Shown piece by piece: positions 23,012 to 35,100 of a stretch of DNA of 56,897 bases; position 1 is the stretch's first letter, and the number at the start of each line of letters is the position of its first letter. The stretch spans positions 1 to 56,897 of the forward strand of contig SGPM01000167.1 in the NCBI GenBank assembly GCA_004802725.1. Reading direction: 5' to 3'. The DNA is from Antrodiella citrinella (lineage: Eukaryota > Basidiomycota > Agaricomycetes > Polyporales > Steccherinaceae). The notes under the pieces were generated by a model. That model did no database searches. It was not told where the DNA came from and was given only the letters and a program-made list of their open reading frames with translations. The position numbers and the translations under genes were made by a program.

Positions 23012-26000
23012 GCCGGGCGACGATTGGCGGTGGAATGCGGTTGGAATGTGGGGGATACTGCGAATTGGCGATTGGAGCTGCGAAAGCGGACGCGATGGTT
23101 GCGAGAAACGTCGTCGGGACGAGGACGACGAGGGAGGGGGATGGAAAGGATTGTCGTGTCGTCGATAGGCGGCTGTTATATATTTCGGTTGGAAAGTGTG
23201 AGAACATCTACACGTGCAGGGCCACCGACCAAGGATGGATTTTGTTGTGGCCAGTGGTTGACTTTGTGGGTCCACAAAGCTCGGCGGTTTTACCGAGCCG
23301 GAAGTCCCACACTTCAAATCAAATTGCATGCATGGTCGTCGACCACTTTGATAGAGCCAGGGACTAGCACAGGACCGTCCACGATGAAGAAGAAGCAGGT
23401 TTGCCTCGTTTCCAGATAGATACTAGGAATGTATCCCACCGCAGCGCGCAACTTGAACGCTTTATACGGCTCGTAGTAGCGGCCTGAATCCGTTCTTTTG
23501 TCGCTTTGGACGCGTTTTTCTTGGTCTTTCACCATGCACGGCCATCGCTGCTAGGTGCTTTGGGCTTTGAAAGTGAGAAAGCGACGGGAGGACAATGCAA
23601 TGGGTCTCAAATGGGCGTCTCTTACATGATCGCAAAGTGCGGCGCACAGGCGTCAAATGCTGTACCTCGATCGAACAAATATTTGATGACTCTGTGGCCT
23701 TAGGCACCACCTTCCGCTCGTACCCAGACATTTCACAAACAGTTGACGACTAACACGAGAAGAAGCAGATATATACAATCTATCAACAGGACACGGTCCA
23801 AGTCCGGTACCACAAAACCCAGCGAGTGGCACATGTGCAAAGCTACGCAGATGGCACCTGGATCGGCCCCTCCGAGTCAGACCGTGACCCCGAAACTTCT
23901 TGGAATTTCTGGTACATGATACCGACGGAGTGTGTGACTCCTATGTGTCAGAAAGATTCCCTTGCGCTTTAGTGAACAATGGCCCCAACAATGCACTGGC
24001 AGAGCAAGGCGGCACTGCTCGGTGTCTTGCTTTGCGCTTTGGCCCCTCACCAGACGACGACAAAGTCCATTGGGCTCCCGTCGTCTACGCTCCGCTCCGG
24101 ATATGTCTCGTAACGGGGGCCGCTCCCTTGCCTTGTCGCCGGCATGGTACCATGAGGCACATGGTGGGATAGTACGGATGTCGGTGTTGATTTTCGGAGT
24201 TGAGGTTCCGGGGTCGCTACGGTCGTCCGCACGGCAGAGCAAAGAGAGCTGGCCTCTAGCATAAGACCCGAGAGCCCTAGCGATATGCCTCTTACCAGGG
24301 ACGCAGAAAGCGGGGGTCGGTATCCTCGAGAGCAAATAATGCCAACGTGAGCAGTTCGGGGAAAACGGAAGAGCCGCGTCCTAAGGTTCTACACGTGTAC
24401 AGGGATCCATCAAGACTCCGAAAGTATCATCAACCATATCCAAAGTGGGACTGTTATGCCTCACCGTGGAAACGGGATTGGAAGGCTCGGGGGCAGCGAC
24501 ATCGGGAAAAGCGGGGTCCGCCTTGTGTCTGGAAATAATCGTGACCCTGAGGCTGTGGCTTAGGCTTCATTTGACATCGATCGCATAGCGCTGGCTGTCC
24601 TGCGAAAAGCGTTCTCAGCTTGCCCGCATTCGTATGCCTGAGGATGTACAGCTTGGATCGGCTATACGAAAGTTCGCCACCTCGTTGCGAAATCACATCG
24701 CGCCGGATCCTGATATCAACGTGCCCAAATTCTTGTGACTAGTACTTTGTGGATGGCTGTGACCTTTCCCTGCGAGATGTGCCTCCTCATCCGCTCCCAC
24801 CGTCGAAGGTTAGACCCAATTCAGGGCTATCCTGAGGCCTCGGGGTATCCGGGATTCAAAGCTAGTCTTCCTTCAAGTTCATCCACTGGTCGCTGCATCT
24901 AGCCACGTCAGGTTAGTTGTATTAAAATCAGAGGAAAGATATACTGGCGGTACTGCAATGGATGTGGACCGAGTGTGCTTACAGAGACCCCTACGAACAC
25001 AATGACAAGAGCTTGATGAGACGTCACATTAATTTGTGGTGTCCAGGGTGAACACGATTCGATCATCCAGTGGTCCATGTCGACGTTGTCTTCGATACCT
25101 TAGTCGTACACCGAGTCTCGCTGGAATGGAGACCAAAGGAGCCTCACACTCCGCTCACGTTCTCTCGACTCGGATGGCGAGAAAACACCTGTGCGACCTG
25201 TGCGTACAGACGGTACAGTACAGCCTTGTCAGAATCTAAGGAGTTCTCATAGGTCAAACTCACTTGACAGTATTTTCGTCCGGTACTACAAAGGCAACAA
25301 CTTAATGTCTAGCACGATGACAATGACACCCTCCGCAGCCCTGCACGAGATACAATCACAGACCCCGACATTCCAGCTAGGGGTCCCGAAAAACTGATAG
25401 CAAAGGCCGTGCGAGGATCCTGCATCACCGTGAACTGCGCAACATATCAACAACGAGGCAAAATCACTCTACACATGTCCAAAATTGAGTAAGTGACTCA
25501 CCTACAACCGACACCTCGTGGCTAGTGCAACGATGGACCAGGTGAGACCGGAACGATGGTCTCCCTTGGACCTTGCACAGTTCACCACCGTTCAGCTCCG
25601 CGCAGTGATGAACTACTGGCAAGAGCTGCAAGTGGACCCCGTGGCAGACCCGATAATGGTCCGCGAGTTCTGGTAGCGTGCGCTGGTTTCTTGTCTTGAG
25701 ATCCATGTGGACGTCGTAAGTATGCCTCCCACAGTAGTAGGCTATACGTCCGTCCAGAGATCCGCATGCTCTTCTACGTTGAAGTCGTAAACTTGAACAT
25801 ATGTCCAGTGCAGATTGGTCTGAGGACTGACTGGTAGGCATGCGTTGGACTGCGGGAATTCATGTGACGACCGTCTGTTAATCGCAGGTATCATATTATG
25901 CCTATACACCTGATTGTCAGAGCATGTAGAAGATACGAAGATCGTTTTGAATTTACTTACCATTTGCCGTCAACATCGACACTGTAATCCAAATTTACGA

Positions 26001-26623
26001 CGTACAGCGACATACATTGGCAGTACGACATGTCACTCCCTTCCGTACAGATCTTGCATGTGAGCCGGACCACTAGTAGCATAAGGTTCAAAGGGTAAGT
26101 ATGAGGCTAGCATAATGCCGCCACAACGACGCCGCCGTGGCACATAATATGTTCTTTGATTACAATGCCTCTCATCTGAGGATGATCTTGAGTACACCTC
26201 AGGAATGTTGGGATCTTGCATACGTCGAATAAAGAGCAAAAGTTCAACCGAACAAGGATGAGAATGGTCACGGTGGTCTGTACACAAGCGCCGATCAGCG
26301 TAGCGTATCAGTAGGTGTGCACTTTGGTGTTTTTGTTGGCTCGTTTTCGACCGGGATGAGGATCTATCTCTGGGACGAATGACTGCGCTGTGCGGCAGAT
26401 TGCGCTCGTCTTGATGCAACGGGTGTGTATTTCTGCTTTGAGAAGAGAGATATGAAGTAATGTACAGATGGTGGGTCCAATATACATGAAGCCCTTTCTA
26501 GTTTCCACAAGGTCATGACGTTCATTTGCGAGGAGATAAACTCAAAGCGTCTTCTGACAGATTGAGTCTACATACCAAACAACGGATCAGTAACAGAACA
26601 CACGGATCGTCTCTGAGTCGCAC
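23012..26623. other. Long stretch without a recognised gene
   Basis: A 3.6 kb stretch between the HMG-box and BTB genes. A TATA-like TTATATATTT at 23176-23185 (AAATATATAA on the minus strand) probably serves the HMG-box gene. Short frames on both strands have no motif, repeated stops and no consistent splice pattern. A minus-strand frame at 25464-25841 is the longest but shows nothing familiar. No obvious transposon ends were seen. Confidence 0.4.
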
Positions 26624-27589
26624 TCACTCGATCTTATTCGGCAGCTTGTCCATGCACACCCGAATCGCGCGCAGCGTTTCCTTCTTATCATACAACACCT
26701 TGTCGCAACTCTTACACTTTGCATCCCAGCACGCCTTCGCCGCCGGCAACTCGTCCAGCCCCTTCTCTAACACCGTATCCCCCATCGGCCGCGCATCCAT
26801 CTCCGAAACGATGGCATACTTGAGCTCGCGCCACGTATGGTACTTGACGACCATGCCGCAATGCGAGCACGACGCCTCGCCGGTGTCGTTCACGAACGGC
26901 GGCTCGTTCAAGCGCGTGCGGAGCGAGTCGCGGCGCGCGTGGTGTAGCTCGACGAGGTTCAGCAAGGCGGGCGTTGTCAGTTTGAGGAGAGTAGGTCGGT
27001 GTGCGGGTGTGTGCAAGTTCAGAGTGAGGGTGAGGGTGGAGGCGGACTGGGCTTCGGGATTCCAGCCGTACCGGCAACAGAGGGAGTATAGGCGGAGGGG
27101 GTCGGAGAGGAAAGGTGACGTAGACAAGAGGACACGTATGATAGATGGCGGTCCTGGCATATCGTACTTCTCTGCAGCATACAGGATCGGCTCGACTGCG
27201 TCGTAGGAATCGAGTTTCGGGATGGGTAGACCACTTATGAGACGGAGGAGAGATTCGAGGGTCGCAGCGTCTTCGTCAACGTAGATCACGTTTGAAGGAG
27301 GAGGGCTTGCAGAAGAAGCTGCGTGTGTTGCATCTTGAGCATCTTGACCGGTAGACGCACTCGCTCCTTGTGGCAAGGAGAACATATCACGGAACCATCC
27401 TGATGTCGTCCTCAAAGTGAACGAGTGCACGCGGAAAAGTACGCCATCTTTAGATCCAAGGACAGTGTCGCCATCCAGAGAAGAGAACAAAGGGTGATAA
27501 ACTGTCTCTGGGGGCTCGGTGCCAATGCTGATGATAGGTACCGTAGGAGTAGTTGTAATGAAGGCTTCTGTTTCAGCGTCCGCTTGCAT
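26624..27589 (-). CDS. BTB/POZ domain protein
   Basis: A single coding exon of about 321 residues starting at MQADAETEAF. A longer in-frame start at 27649 lies over what looks like a 5' intron end, so I prefer 27589. Residues 30-140 form a BTB/POZ fold of the basidiomycete kind: HPLFSSLDGDTVLGSKDGVL, FRVHSFTLRTTSGWFRDMF, VIYVDEDAATLESLLRLISG and the helix YDAVEPILYAAEKYDMPG. A low-complexity Ala/Ser loop interrupts the domain. The C-terminal part has paired cysteines (SCSHCGM and CWDAKCKSCDK) that could bind zinc. BTB domains mediate protein-protein contacts, often with cullin-3 ligases; the partner here is unknown. Similar proteins are very numerous in Agaricomycetes. Confidence 0.85.
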   Translation of the reverse strand: MQADAETEAFITTTPTVPIISIGTEPPETVYHPLFSSLDGDTVLGSKDGVLFRVHSFTLRTTSGWFRDMFSLPQGASASTGQDAQDATHAASSASPPPSNVIYVDEDAATLESLLRLISGLPIPKLDSYDAVEPILYAAEKYDMPGPPSIIRVLLSTSPFLSDPLRLYSLCCRYGWNPEAQSASTLTLTLNLHTPAHRPTLLKLTTPALLNLVELHHARRDSLRTRLNEPPFVNDTGEASCSHCGMVVKYHTWRELKYAIVSEMDARPMGDTVLEKGLDELPAAKACWDAKCKSCDKVLYDKKETLRAIRVCMDKLPNKIE

Positions 27590-28332
27590 GGACAGAGTCG
27601 GATTCTGTGAACGACGATCCTTGACAAGATATCTCGAAAAGAAGAACAAGTAATCACTTACAACCTGAGAGAGTCGTCGAATACCTCCTGGTGGTTAGAT
27701 GGAAAGGATACTGGCGAACACGAACATGAGGCTACGGCACGACTGATCTTGGTAATAGACGCTTGTAGTCGGCGTCGTCGTTGTCTTCTTGGGTCTTCTT
27801 CCTCGAATGTTCAGAATTGCTTCACCCGTTCAGAGTCACACGACATAAAGACAAGAGTATCGGTAACAATGGCATCGAGTAGAGAATCACATATCCGGAA
27901 AAAGCGGTGAGACGAGACACGGTACGTATGATGATACAATGAGTTAGAATGACACACTCACCCACAGCGATACATGTGGGTAAAGAGAGAGCGAATGGAC
28001 GAGGAGCGAGGGGGTAAACTGGACAACGGAAACAGACTGATAATCGTACAAGTACAAGCCGCATTGTGGTTGAGACCGGAGGCGAGAAAATGAGCCAGGG
28101 ACGAAAACGACGTGTGCTATCAGATGAAACGACGGACAGTGGATAAGGAGCGTTGTGGATGAGTGGGTCGGGTCAAGATATACAGGACAGAAAGAACAAG
28201 AAGGAGATCATGAAAGCGCAACGAGAACGTCATGCACAACGGACGGGGCGTGATACATGCGGGCAGGCGATCTGAAAGCAGTGAGTCAGGCGCTGAAAGC
28301 ACAGTCGTTTGCGAACATACCAATGAAAGCGT
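27590..28332. other. Intergenic region, no gene recognised
   Basis: It contains the likely 5' leader and leader intron of the BTB gene (a donor GTAAGTGATTACTTG on the minus strand near 27655) and the 3' flank of the RRM gene. No coding signal is seen. Confidence 0.35.
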
Positions 28333-29233
28333 TTAGTATCCGCCTCCGTAGCCGCCTTGCTGTTGGCCACCACCGTAGCCACCTTGGGCACCGTAGCCTC
28401 CACCTCCGTAGCCACCACCCTGCCCTCCACCACCGTAGCTTCCGCCACCATAGCCTCCGCCCCCACTTTGACCGCCATAGCCTCCTCCACCTGAACAAAA
28501 GAAACGTGCTGTGAGTATAGATCGACAATCTCGCCAGGTGACGTCCACGGACCGTAGCCTCCGCCACCGTAGCCCTGACCACCGCCACCTGAGTAGCCTG
28601 GAGCACACACACAGTCCATCGCTGAGAATGAACCCGAGCAAAAAAGATCACGAACCTCCACCGCCACCGCCACCACCGCCACCGCGAGCGTTAGCGAGGT
28701 TCACTTTGATGCGCCTGCCGTCGAGCTCTGTCTCATTGAGGGTGTTGATGGCTTGCTGGGCGAGGTCGGGGTCGCTGTAGGTAACAAAACCAAAGCCACG
28801 AGAGCGGCCAGTCTCGCGATCGCGCATCACGATCGACTACACATGAATGGAAAATTTGTTAAAAAACTTCCGAAGCAGAGTCATCGCATTTTTGCAACGA
28901 CTCTCGAGAGTAGACGAGTGCGCGTACATCTTGAATAATGTTGGGCTGGCCCATAGCGAAGTACTATGCGAGCAGAAACCAGGTAGACCATAAAAAGAGG
29001 AGAGAAGACATCAGACACAGTTCCACAAGGCATATAAAACACGACGGCAAAGCGTCGTGTCAAAAACCTCACTAACGTTTCGCAAGGAATCATCCGTAGT
29101 ATTCCAACTCAAGTTTCTACATGGGGACAATCAAACACTATCAGCCGCGAGTACCTCCCAGAGCAGGAGATACCGCATGTTCATGGGACGCTGGGTACGA
29201 CGTAACTGACCCAACGTAAATTTTTGAAGACAT
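28333..29233 (-). CDS. Glycine-rich RNA-binding protein (single RRM)
   Basis: Small exons join to MSSKIYVGNLSWNTTDDSLR, N-YFAMGQPNIIQD, SIVMRDRETGRSRGFGFVTY and so on. This gives one RRM with RNP2 (IYVGNL) and RNP1 (RGFGFVTY), ending at IKVNLANA. A glycine-rich tail of GGGGYGG and QGGYGGG repeats follows and ends in YGGGY. The protein is about 150 residues, like CIRBP/RBM3 and plant GRP7 proteins, which bind RNA and often respond to cold or stress. Introns are near 29116-29210, 28968-29075, 28839-28925, 28601-28658 and 28493-28555. The glycine tail is spread over three exons with frame-neutral junctions, so exon skipping would only shorten the tail. A TATA element is at 29379-29387. Confidence 0.9.
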
Positions 29234-29378
29234 GACGATCGATTCAGATAATATAATAGAGCCTCCGGATCTTTGAGAAACTTGGAAACACGAAACCGGG
29301 ACCGGAAACGCAGAACCGACGAGCGAAGTGGGGAGAGGGAGAGAGTTGGTTGGAGGGAAGAACCGCTGACCCCTCGGA

Positions 29379-29387
29379 ATATATAGA
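29379..29387 (-). promoter_or_regulatory. TATA element of the RRM gene
   Basis: CTATATATT on the minus strand, about 150 bases upstream of the RRM start codon at 29233. A good match to a Pol II TATA box at a plausible distance. Confidence 0.5.
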
Positions 29388-30690
29388 CCTCGTTGTAGCG
29401 CCGCTTCGGAGTTTGAATTCCGCACAAGTTCCGCGACTTCTAGGCTGCATGTCATTTTCTTCTGTTTGGAACTCCACAAGAGTCTAGTCCTTTCTCCGTC
29501 TGCCGCTGTATCACCCAGTCGTAACGATTGTCACGAAGTTGGCGAATGGGGAATCGAAGATGCGGGTTGTGGAACAACAGAAACAGAAATACGACAGACA
29601 AATGCCGTGTCCTCTTTCGGTACGGACACGAGGTTTCGGACGGTAAATATCGGTGTCTTTGTTTATCTTAATATCGAAGTGGTACTGCTCAAATCGTGAG
29701 CGATAAGAGCTGGACATCGTATATGTTAATAGTGTGTGAAAGCTCGTGAAATACACACATCACGACAAGTCTTACCTTTCTTTACCAACCGTGGTGACCA
29801 TCGAGCTCTATCAACGACAGACCTCTCTGCTCTCAAGCCCAGAGGTTCGGAGAGCCAGGACCGGGGAAAATGCACGTCGGCACCGAGGTCTTCACGCGAG
29901 GAGACGACATGTTACGAACTGAAGCAATATGAAGGCGTTGAGTTCCTTGTTATGACTCGGGAGTCGGACGCGTACACGGTGCACTCGACTTGTACGGCAC
30001 GAGGTACCGTACCGTCCGAAAGATATGGCATAGACAAAAATTGCAGTTGAGCGAGACCCTCTTTGAGCACCGCCGACTCGGACAATCTTTTTCAGATCGA
30101 CCATGTTGCCAGCTCCCCATCCCTCGGCCCGACGTGAGCTTGTAACGATACGCAATAGCAGTGCCAGTTTAGTACTGGACACCGACTCGAAGTCAATTTT
30201 GTAGCGAACATGCCATGACCTACAAGTACTATTACAATATACTGAGTACACACTCCTAAGGCTACAGTGAGGAAACAGGACACAGATACAACATCACTAC
30301 AGAAGAACCAAAACAAGGCGACCAGATGATAAGCTTGTCGGTAGGTACTTGAGATCGTCAATCATCGTCGAGGGTGACATGAGGTAACATCTCGTAAAAA
30401 ACCGGGACAACACATTTTCGAATCGACCAAGGGTCCACTTGTCATAGAGCGGTTGGTCGTGAGGGGCGACATAGTAGTTGTCGAGCCTGCAACTGAGAAG
30501 CACATGACTGAACTCGAGGGGCGTTGCAGGCGGGCTAGTAGCCAGCGGACGGAGAACCTGTAGAAAATTTGGATGCTACGGAGACGAAATATTCAGCCAA
30601 TCAGCATTATGGTGTCAAGAAAATCAGACCTTGCGAATCGCACGTTGACTAGCGTATGCGAATACCAGGTGATTATCGAGGTCGTCAAAC
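29388..30690. other. Intergenic region, no gene recognised
   Basis: Only short frames with frequent stops on both strands. I see no repeat or RNA gene. Remote 3' parts of the kinase-like gene to the right may lie at 30300-30540, but nothing there matches a kinase C-lobe clearly. Confidence 0.35.
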
Positions 30691-31609
30691 TCACTGGCCT
30701 TCCGATGATGCGTCACTCTCGCTCGCGACCACATCACCTCCGAAGTCGAAAAACAGGGGTCGTAGAAATGACCGTCCCGAGGGTCTCTTATCACCACCAC
30801 GACCACGTGTGGACAGCGACTTACACTGTAAAAAGACCAGCGATGTCGTAAGGATTGTAGCGTGAACGAGACGCACGATTTCTCCCCGCCATGCTCGTCT
30901 AACAAGCCGACTGACTGTTGGTGTGTGACTGTGAGTGTTGGCCGGAAGACAAGTGAGTGATCAGAGTCGAAAAATACGTACGCGGAACGTGTCGGTCAGG
31001 ACGTCGATGAAATCATTCACGGTGGTAGAGGCCGCGGGTTTTTCTCTTGGAATGTACGTGAAGACGACGAACACTACGTCGGATTCCTCTTCATCTGGCA
31101 GGATGCGCAATGAAGGCGTGTGGCAGTGATAATATTGTTTTTTCTTCCTGGCGGCAGTCTGAGTCAGGGGATTCGGAAGAGATGTGCCGCACTTTCGGAT
31201 GAACGATAGTTCAGAAGAATTACAACTTGTTCTGTAAATATGTACTCGGACTCCGTTGATGTCCTGGGCATCAACGGTAGACAGGAGGTTCTAACGCAGC
31301 GACACAATGAGCACTGCAGCTGTCCTTGACAAATATAAGCGGCACGACTTACTCGGACTTGACCGCTGACATTGGGGAAATCAAGGTAAGTAACTTCACT
31401 AATCCTCCATTCAAGTGGGCGCCATACCAGGTGCTGGGCGGTGTCTTGGGGCAGAGCGTGTAACCTTTGGACTCAAGAAAGCCACGCTTGGAGGTCCAGA
31501 AACTGCCAGCAAGATGAATGAGACGAGATTCCAGTGCGGGATGTGGTGCTGGGAGGCCCGAGCTATGATTATCGACGTCAGAAGCAGTGAACGAGGAGGT
31601 CGACGTCGC
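30691..31609 (-). pseudogene. Eroded protein-kinase-like gene
   Basis: Pieces of a lineage-specific basidiomycete kinase-like family can be read in order. They are FLESKGYTLCPKTPPSTWY (31500-31400), an exon with NLLSTVDAQDINGVRVHIY and NSSELSFIR (31293-31190), its in-frame continuation PSLRILPDEEESDVVFVVFT and NDFIDVLTDTFR (to about 30980), and, after an intron, a segment with the DFG-like RPLFFDFGGDVV (near 30740). The middle exon is open for over 300 bases. The first exon changes frame near 31410. The place where the catalytic loop HG.AHRDC should be has only EHGGEKSC, with the Asp gone. This is either a pseudogene or a fast-evolving pseudokinase. The family assignment rests on recalled consensus. 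Confidence 0.4.
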
Positions 31610-31649
31610 CATACTATATCTCACGGTATCTTCGGAACCACCACAAGTT

Positions 31650-32180
31650 GGTAAAATGGGCTCCTAAGCCAATGAGGAGCCAGGATTTCTCGATCAGCGC
31701 TTGAATTTTGGCTGGGGACCCGAACTTCTGGTGGTTACGAAGATACGATGGGATAGTAGTATTCCGAATAGGCTCCCACCGTGGCGTAAGCTTCGGAGTC
31801 GAGATAGTGTTTGGCTTTGTTTGGCCATGGGTGCTCTTTGTTCAAACCGTCGTGCTCGAAACAAGAACCACATAGCGCACCGAATACGAATGTAAAGTGC
31901 GTAACTGATCTCGAATTGTCGGGGCGGTCAAAATAGCGATGAGTGAGATGCTGGACAGTGAGACGGGGTGGGAAGAATTACTACAGTAGACACATTGGTG
32001 TGCAACGACACAGGAAGAGAGAAAAGAGAAAAAATAGTTCATGTCAAGTCGTCGCAGGGAATCGTGGTAAGGCATGGGTCGTATAAATCCAAGAAAAAAA
32101 AACAGATTGACGAGACGAGAACACAGCTAAACGTCGACGCAAATTCAAGGTCGAACCGAACCTCCAACTCGGCACCCCCT
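31650..32180. other. Intergenic region, no gene recognised
   Basis: Includes an A-rich stretch at 32090-32103. It is probably the 3' flank of the ABC transporter gene. Nothing else is seen. Confidence 0.3.
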
Positions 32181-35100
32181 TCAACCAATGGTGCTCTTCC
32201 TCTTCTGCTCCTTCCTCTCCTTTTTCGTCTTCGGGGTCTTTGAACCCTCGCCCAACACGCTCGGGGTAGGACTATCGGTGAGGCCGAGACCCACCCCAGA
32301 CCCGTCAACACTAGGTCGTGCACTCTCGTCCTTCGATCCGGTGGTATTCTCGCGTCTCAGAATGGGTATCGCGTTCGCAATGATTGAGCCTGCAACCGAA
32401 CCTTGACGTCTTCCAGAGACTGAAATGCGTCTGGCCAGACGCTGAATGCCTTGCGTCGACAGCGTTCTGCGCCTCTTGCCGTCGTCCTGGCTCATGTCAG
32501 GTGTTCCGGTGCGAGGAGGGGTTGGTGCGTTCTGGAATGTTACACCAGGGCTACCGGTACGGTCCGCCAAAGAAGGCGCGGTTTGAGAAGCAGTCTCGTC
32601 CGAACCAGGGAATGCAACTGGTGCTGGGGCGTCAGCTGAGGGAAAAGCGAAGGGTGTTGCGCTATCTGATACAGGGAATGCGACCGGTGGGGTCACGGGG
32701 GCATCTTCCGAGGGGAACGCAACGGGGGCAGCTGATTCGTAGGAAACAGGGAAGGCAACTGGGGCTGACTGCACATCTTCAACGACAGGTTCTTCGGTAG
32801 ACGGGAACGAGACCGGGGCAGCGATTTCTTCTTCGGGAGCGGAGACTGCAGGTGCGTTGACCTCTGGTGTCTCAACATCGATGACATCCTGCGCCACGAT
32901 GCCAGTCACTTCGCCACCGTCAGCCTCGGTCTTCACGACAGACTCAGTGTCTTGTCCGACAGAGTAACCGGTAATGGGCTCCTTCTTGTGGGAGGAAGCG
33001 GTATCGGAAGAAGACACCTGATCAGCCCACATAGCAGCAAAGGCGCCATCCAGAGCGAGCAATTCACTATGAGTACCCTGTTCGATGATTTGACCATCCT
33101 TGAGAACCAGGATCCTGACGGGAAGGCAAGAGAGTCAATTCAAAGAAGACTGGTCGATAAACACGTGAGATACACACAAATCAGCCGAGGAAATGGTCTA
33201 GAGCAGATAGCTTATCAGAATGATTACCAGCACGCAAAAGAAGACGCCACATACCGAGAGCCGGTGAGCAATTGACAAGGATGAGCGACCTTCTACGAGG
33301 TGCTGGAGAGCTTTCTGGATATCTTTCTCGGTGGATGTGTCCAATGCACTAAACATTATCCGGTAAGTATCGTCTTCTATAGCTCTGCGTAACTACTCAC
33401 CTGGTAGCCTCGTCTAACAACAACACCGGTGGATTCTTCAAGAGAGTCCTGGCGATAGCAACTCGTTGCTTCTCGCCACCACTTAATCGTACACCACGCT
33501 CCCCAACCTTCGTCTCATATCCGTCGGGGAAACTCATGATTCTATCATGCATCTGTGCGGCCTTCGCAGCAGCTTCAATCTCATCTTCGGATGCTCCAAA
33601 CTTGCCATATCTGCGCAAAACGAAGTCAAAGATCAGTACTATTCGGGGTCGCTGAGAACACTGCAGCATACCCAATATTGTACGAGATGCTGGCATTGAA
33701 AAGAACAGAGTCCTGAGGAACGACGCCAATGGCCTTGCGCAAGCTCGCCTGAGTGACGTCACGAATATCCTGTTTGTCGATCAAAATCCTGCCCTCTCCT
33801 TCTTTCAAGTCGTAGAAACGATAGAGCAGGCGCAGGATTGTGGATTTGCCAGAACCTGACTCGCCAACGAGTGCGACTGATGAGCCTTTGGGAACCTTGA
33901 AGGATACATTGTTCAGAGCCGTGGAACGGTTGTCATATGAGAATGAGACGTTCTCTGTAACGGAGTAAGTACGAACTTCTGAATGCGCAGACTGAGAACG
34001 CACCAAACTCAATTGTTCCATCGTTCACGATGAGGTCTGGGGCATTAGGCCTGTCATTGACTTCAGTGGGTTCGTTGAGGAGCTTAAGGAGCTTCTCGGT
34101 GTCGACAAGGGACTGATTCACAGAGCGATAGATGTATCCGAGCATGTTCAAGGGACCATAAAGCTGCAAACACGAGGTAAGCAAGGCCCATCAGTGAGTG
34201 ACAAGCCGACAGCCTGCATACCTGAGCGAGATATGTGATAAAGAATACAAATTCATGAGGCTGGGTTTGGCCGTTCGTGACTCTTAATGCAACAATCATA
34301 GATCCAACTAGGAGGCCAAGGGACTACAAGAACGATCAGCGTCGTGGAAATGTCATACATAAAAGGACAAACTCACGATGATGAAGTTCTGAACCAAGTT
34401 CAGAATGTTGAGAGAAACTGTTTTAGGTAAGTACCGGGTATTTGAAAGGAAGGGGACGGTCGGACGTACTCATCACTCGGTATTCCAGCGCCTGGTATTG
34501 ACGAATGGCGTCACTATACCTCTCACCCTCGTGATGTTCACCGCCAAAGTACTTGACAGTCTCATAGTTGAGAAGACAATCCGTGTGAATACCGCGAGTA
34601 ATCTGCAATCACTTTCAGTGCGTGATAGAAGAGAAAGAGACATTACGCACGATATCACGCTCATTCATACTCCTGCGAATCTTGGTCCTCCACCTCGTAA
34701 GTATTACACTTGCCGCAACTACGACCTTATTAGCTTTTGGTGTGATGGAAGACTGCATAAACTCACTGTATGCGACCATGACAAAGAAGATAACCAGGGC
34801 GAGGGTCCATTCGAAATAGATACAGAAGAGAACTAATGCGATCGCAATGTCGAACAATGTCGGGATGATATTGAAGAGCACGATTTCCAACGTCTGGTTG
34901 ATGGCGGCACCACGGTCGAGAATTCTAAGAACCTCCCCGGTCTTGCGGCGAGTGTGCCAGGCAAACGACAGGTTCAACAAATGATTGAAAGACAGTTGAG
35001 ACATTTCTGTAGGTAGAAAGTGAGTCATAAGAGAAGTATACTCAATGACGACGCATACCGCGATCAGAGTATTGCATGACGGGAACCCAAAGAGCCTATA

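Noticed and set aside
25464..26508. Possible decayed DUF6533 or similar membrane gene on the minus strand
   Set aside because: A few short hydrophobic and DGxxYY-like pieces can be imagined, but stops are frequent and no signature block is readable.
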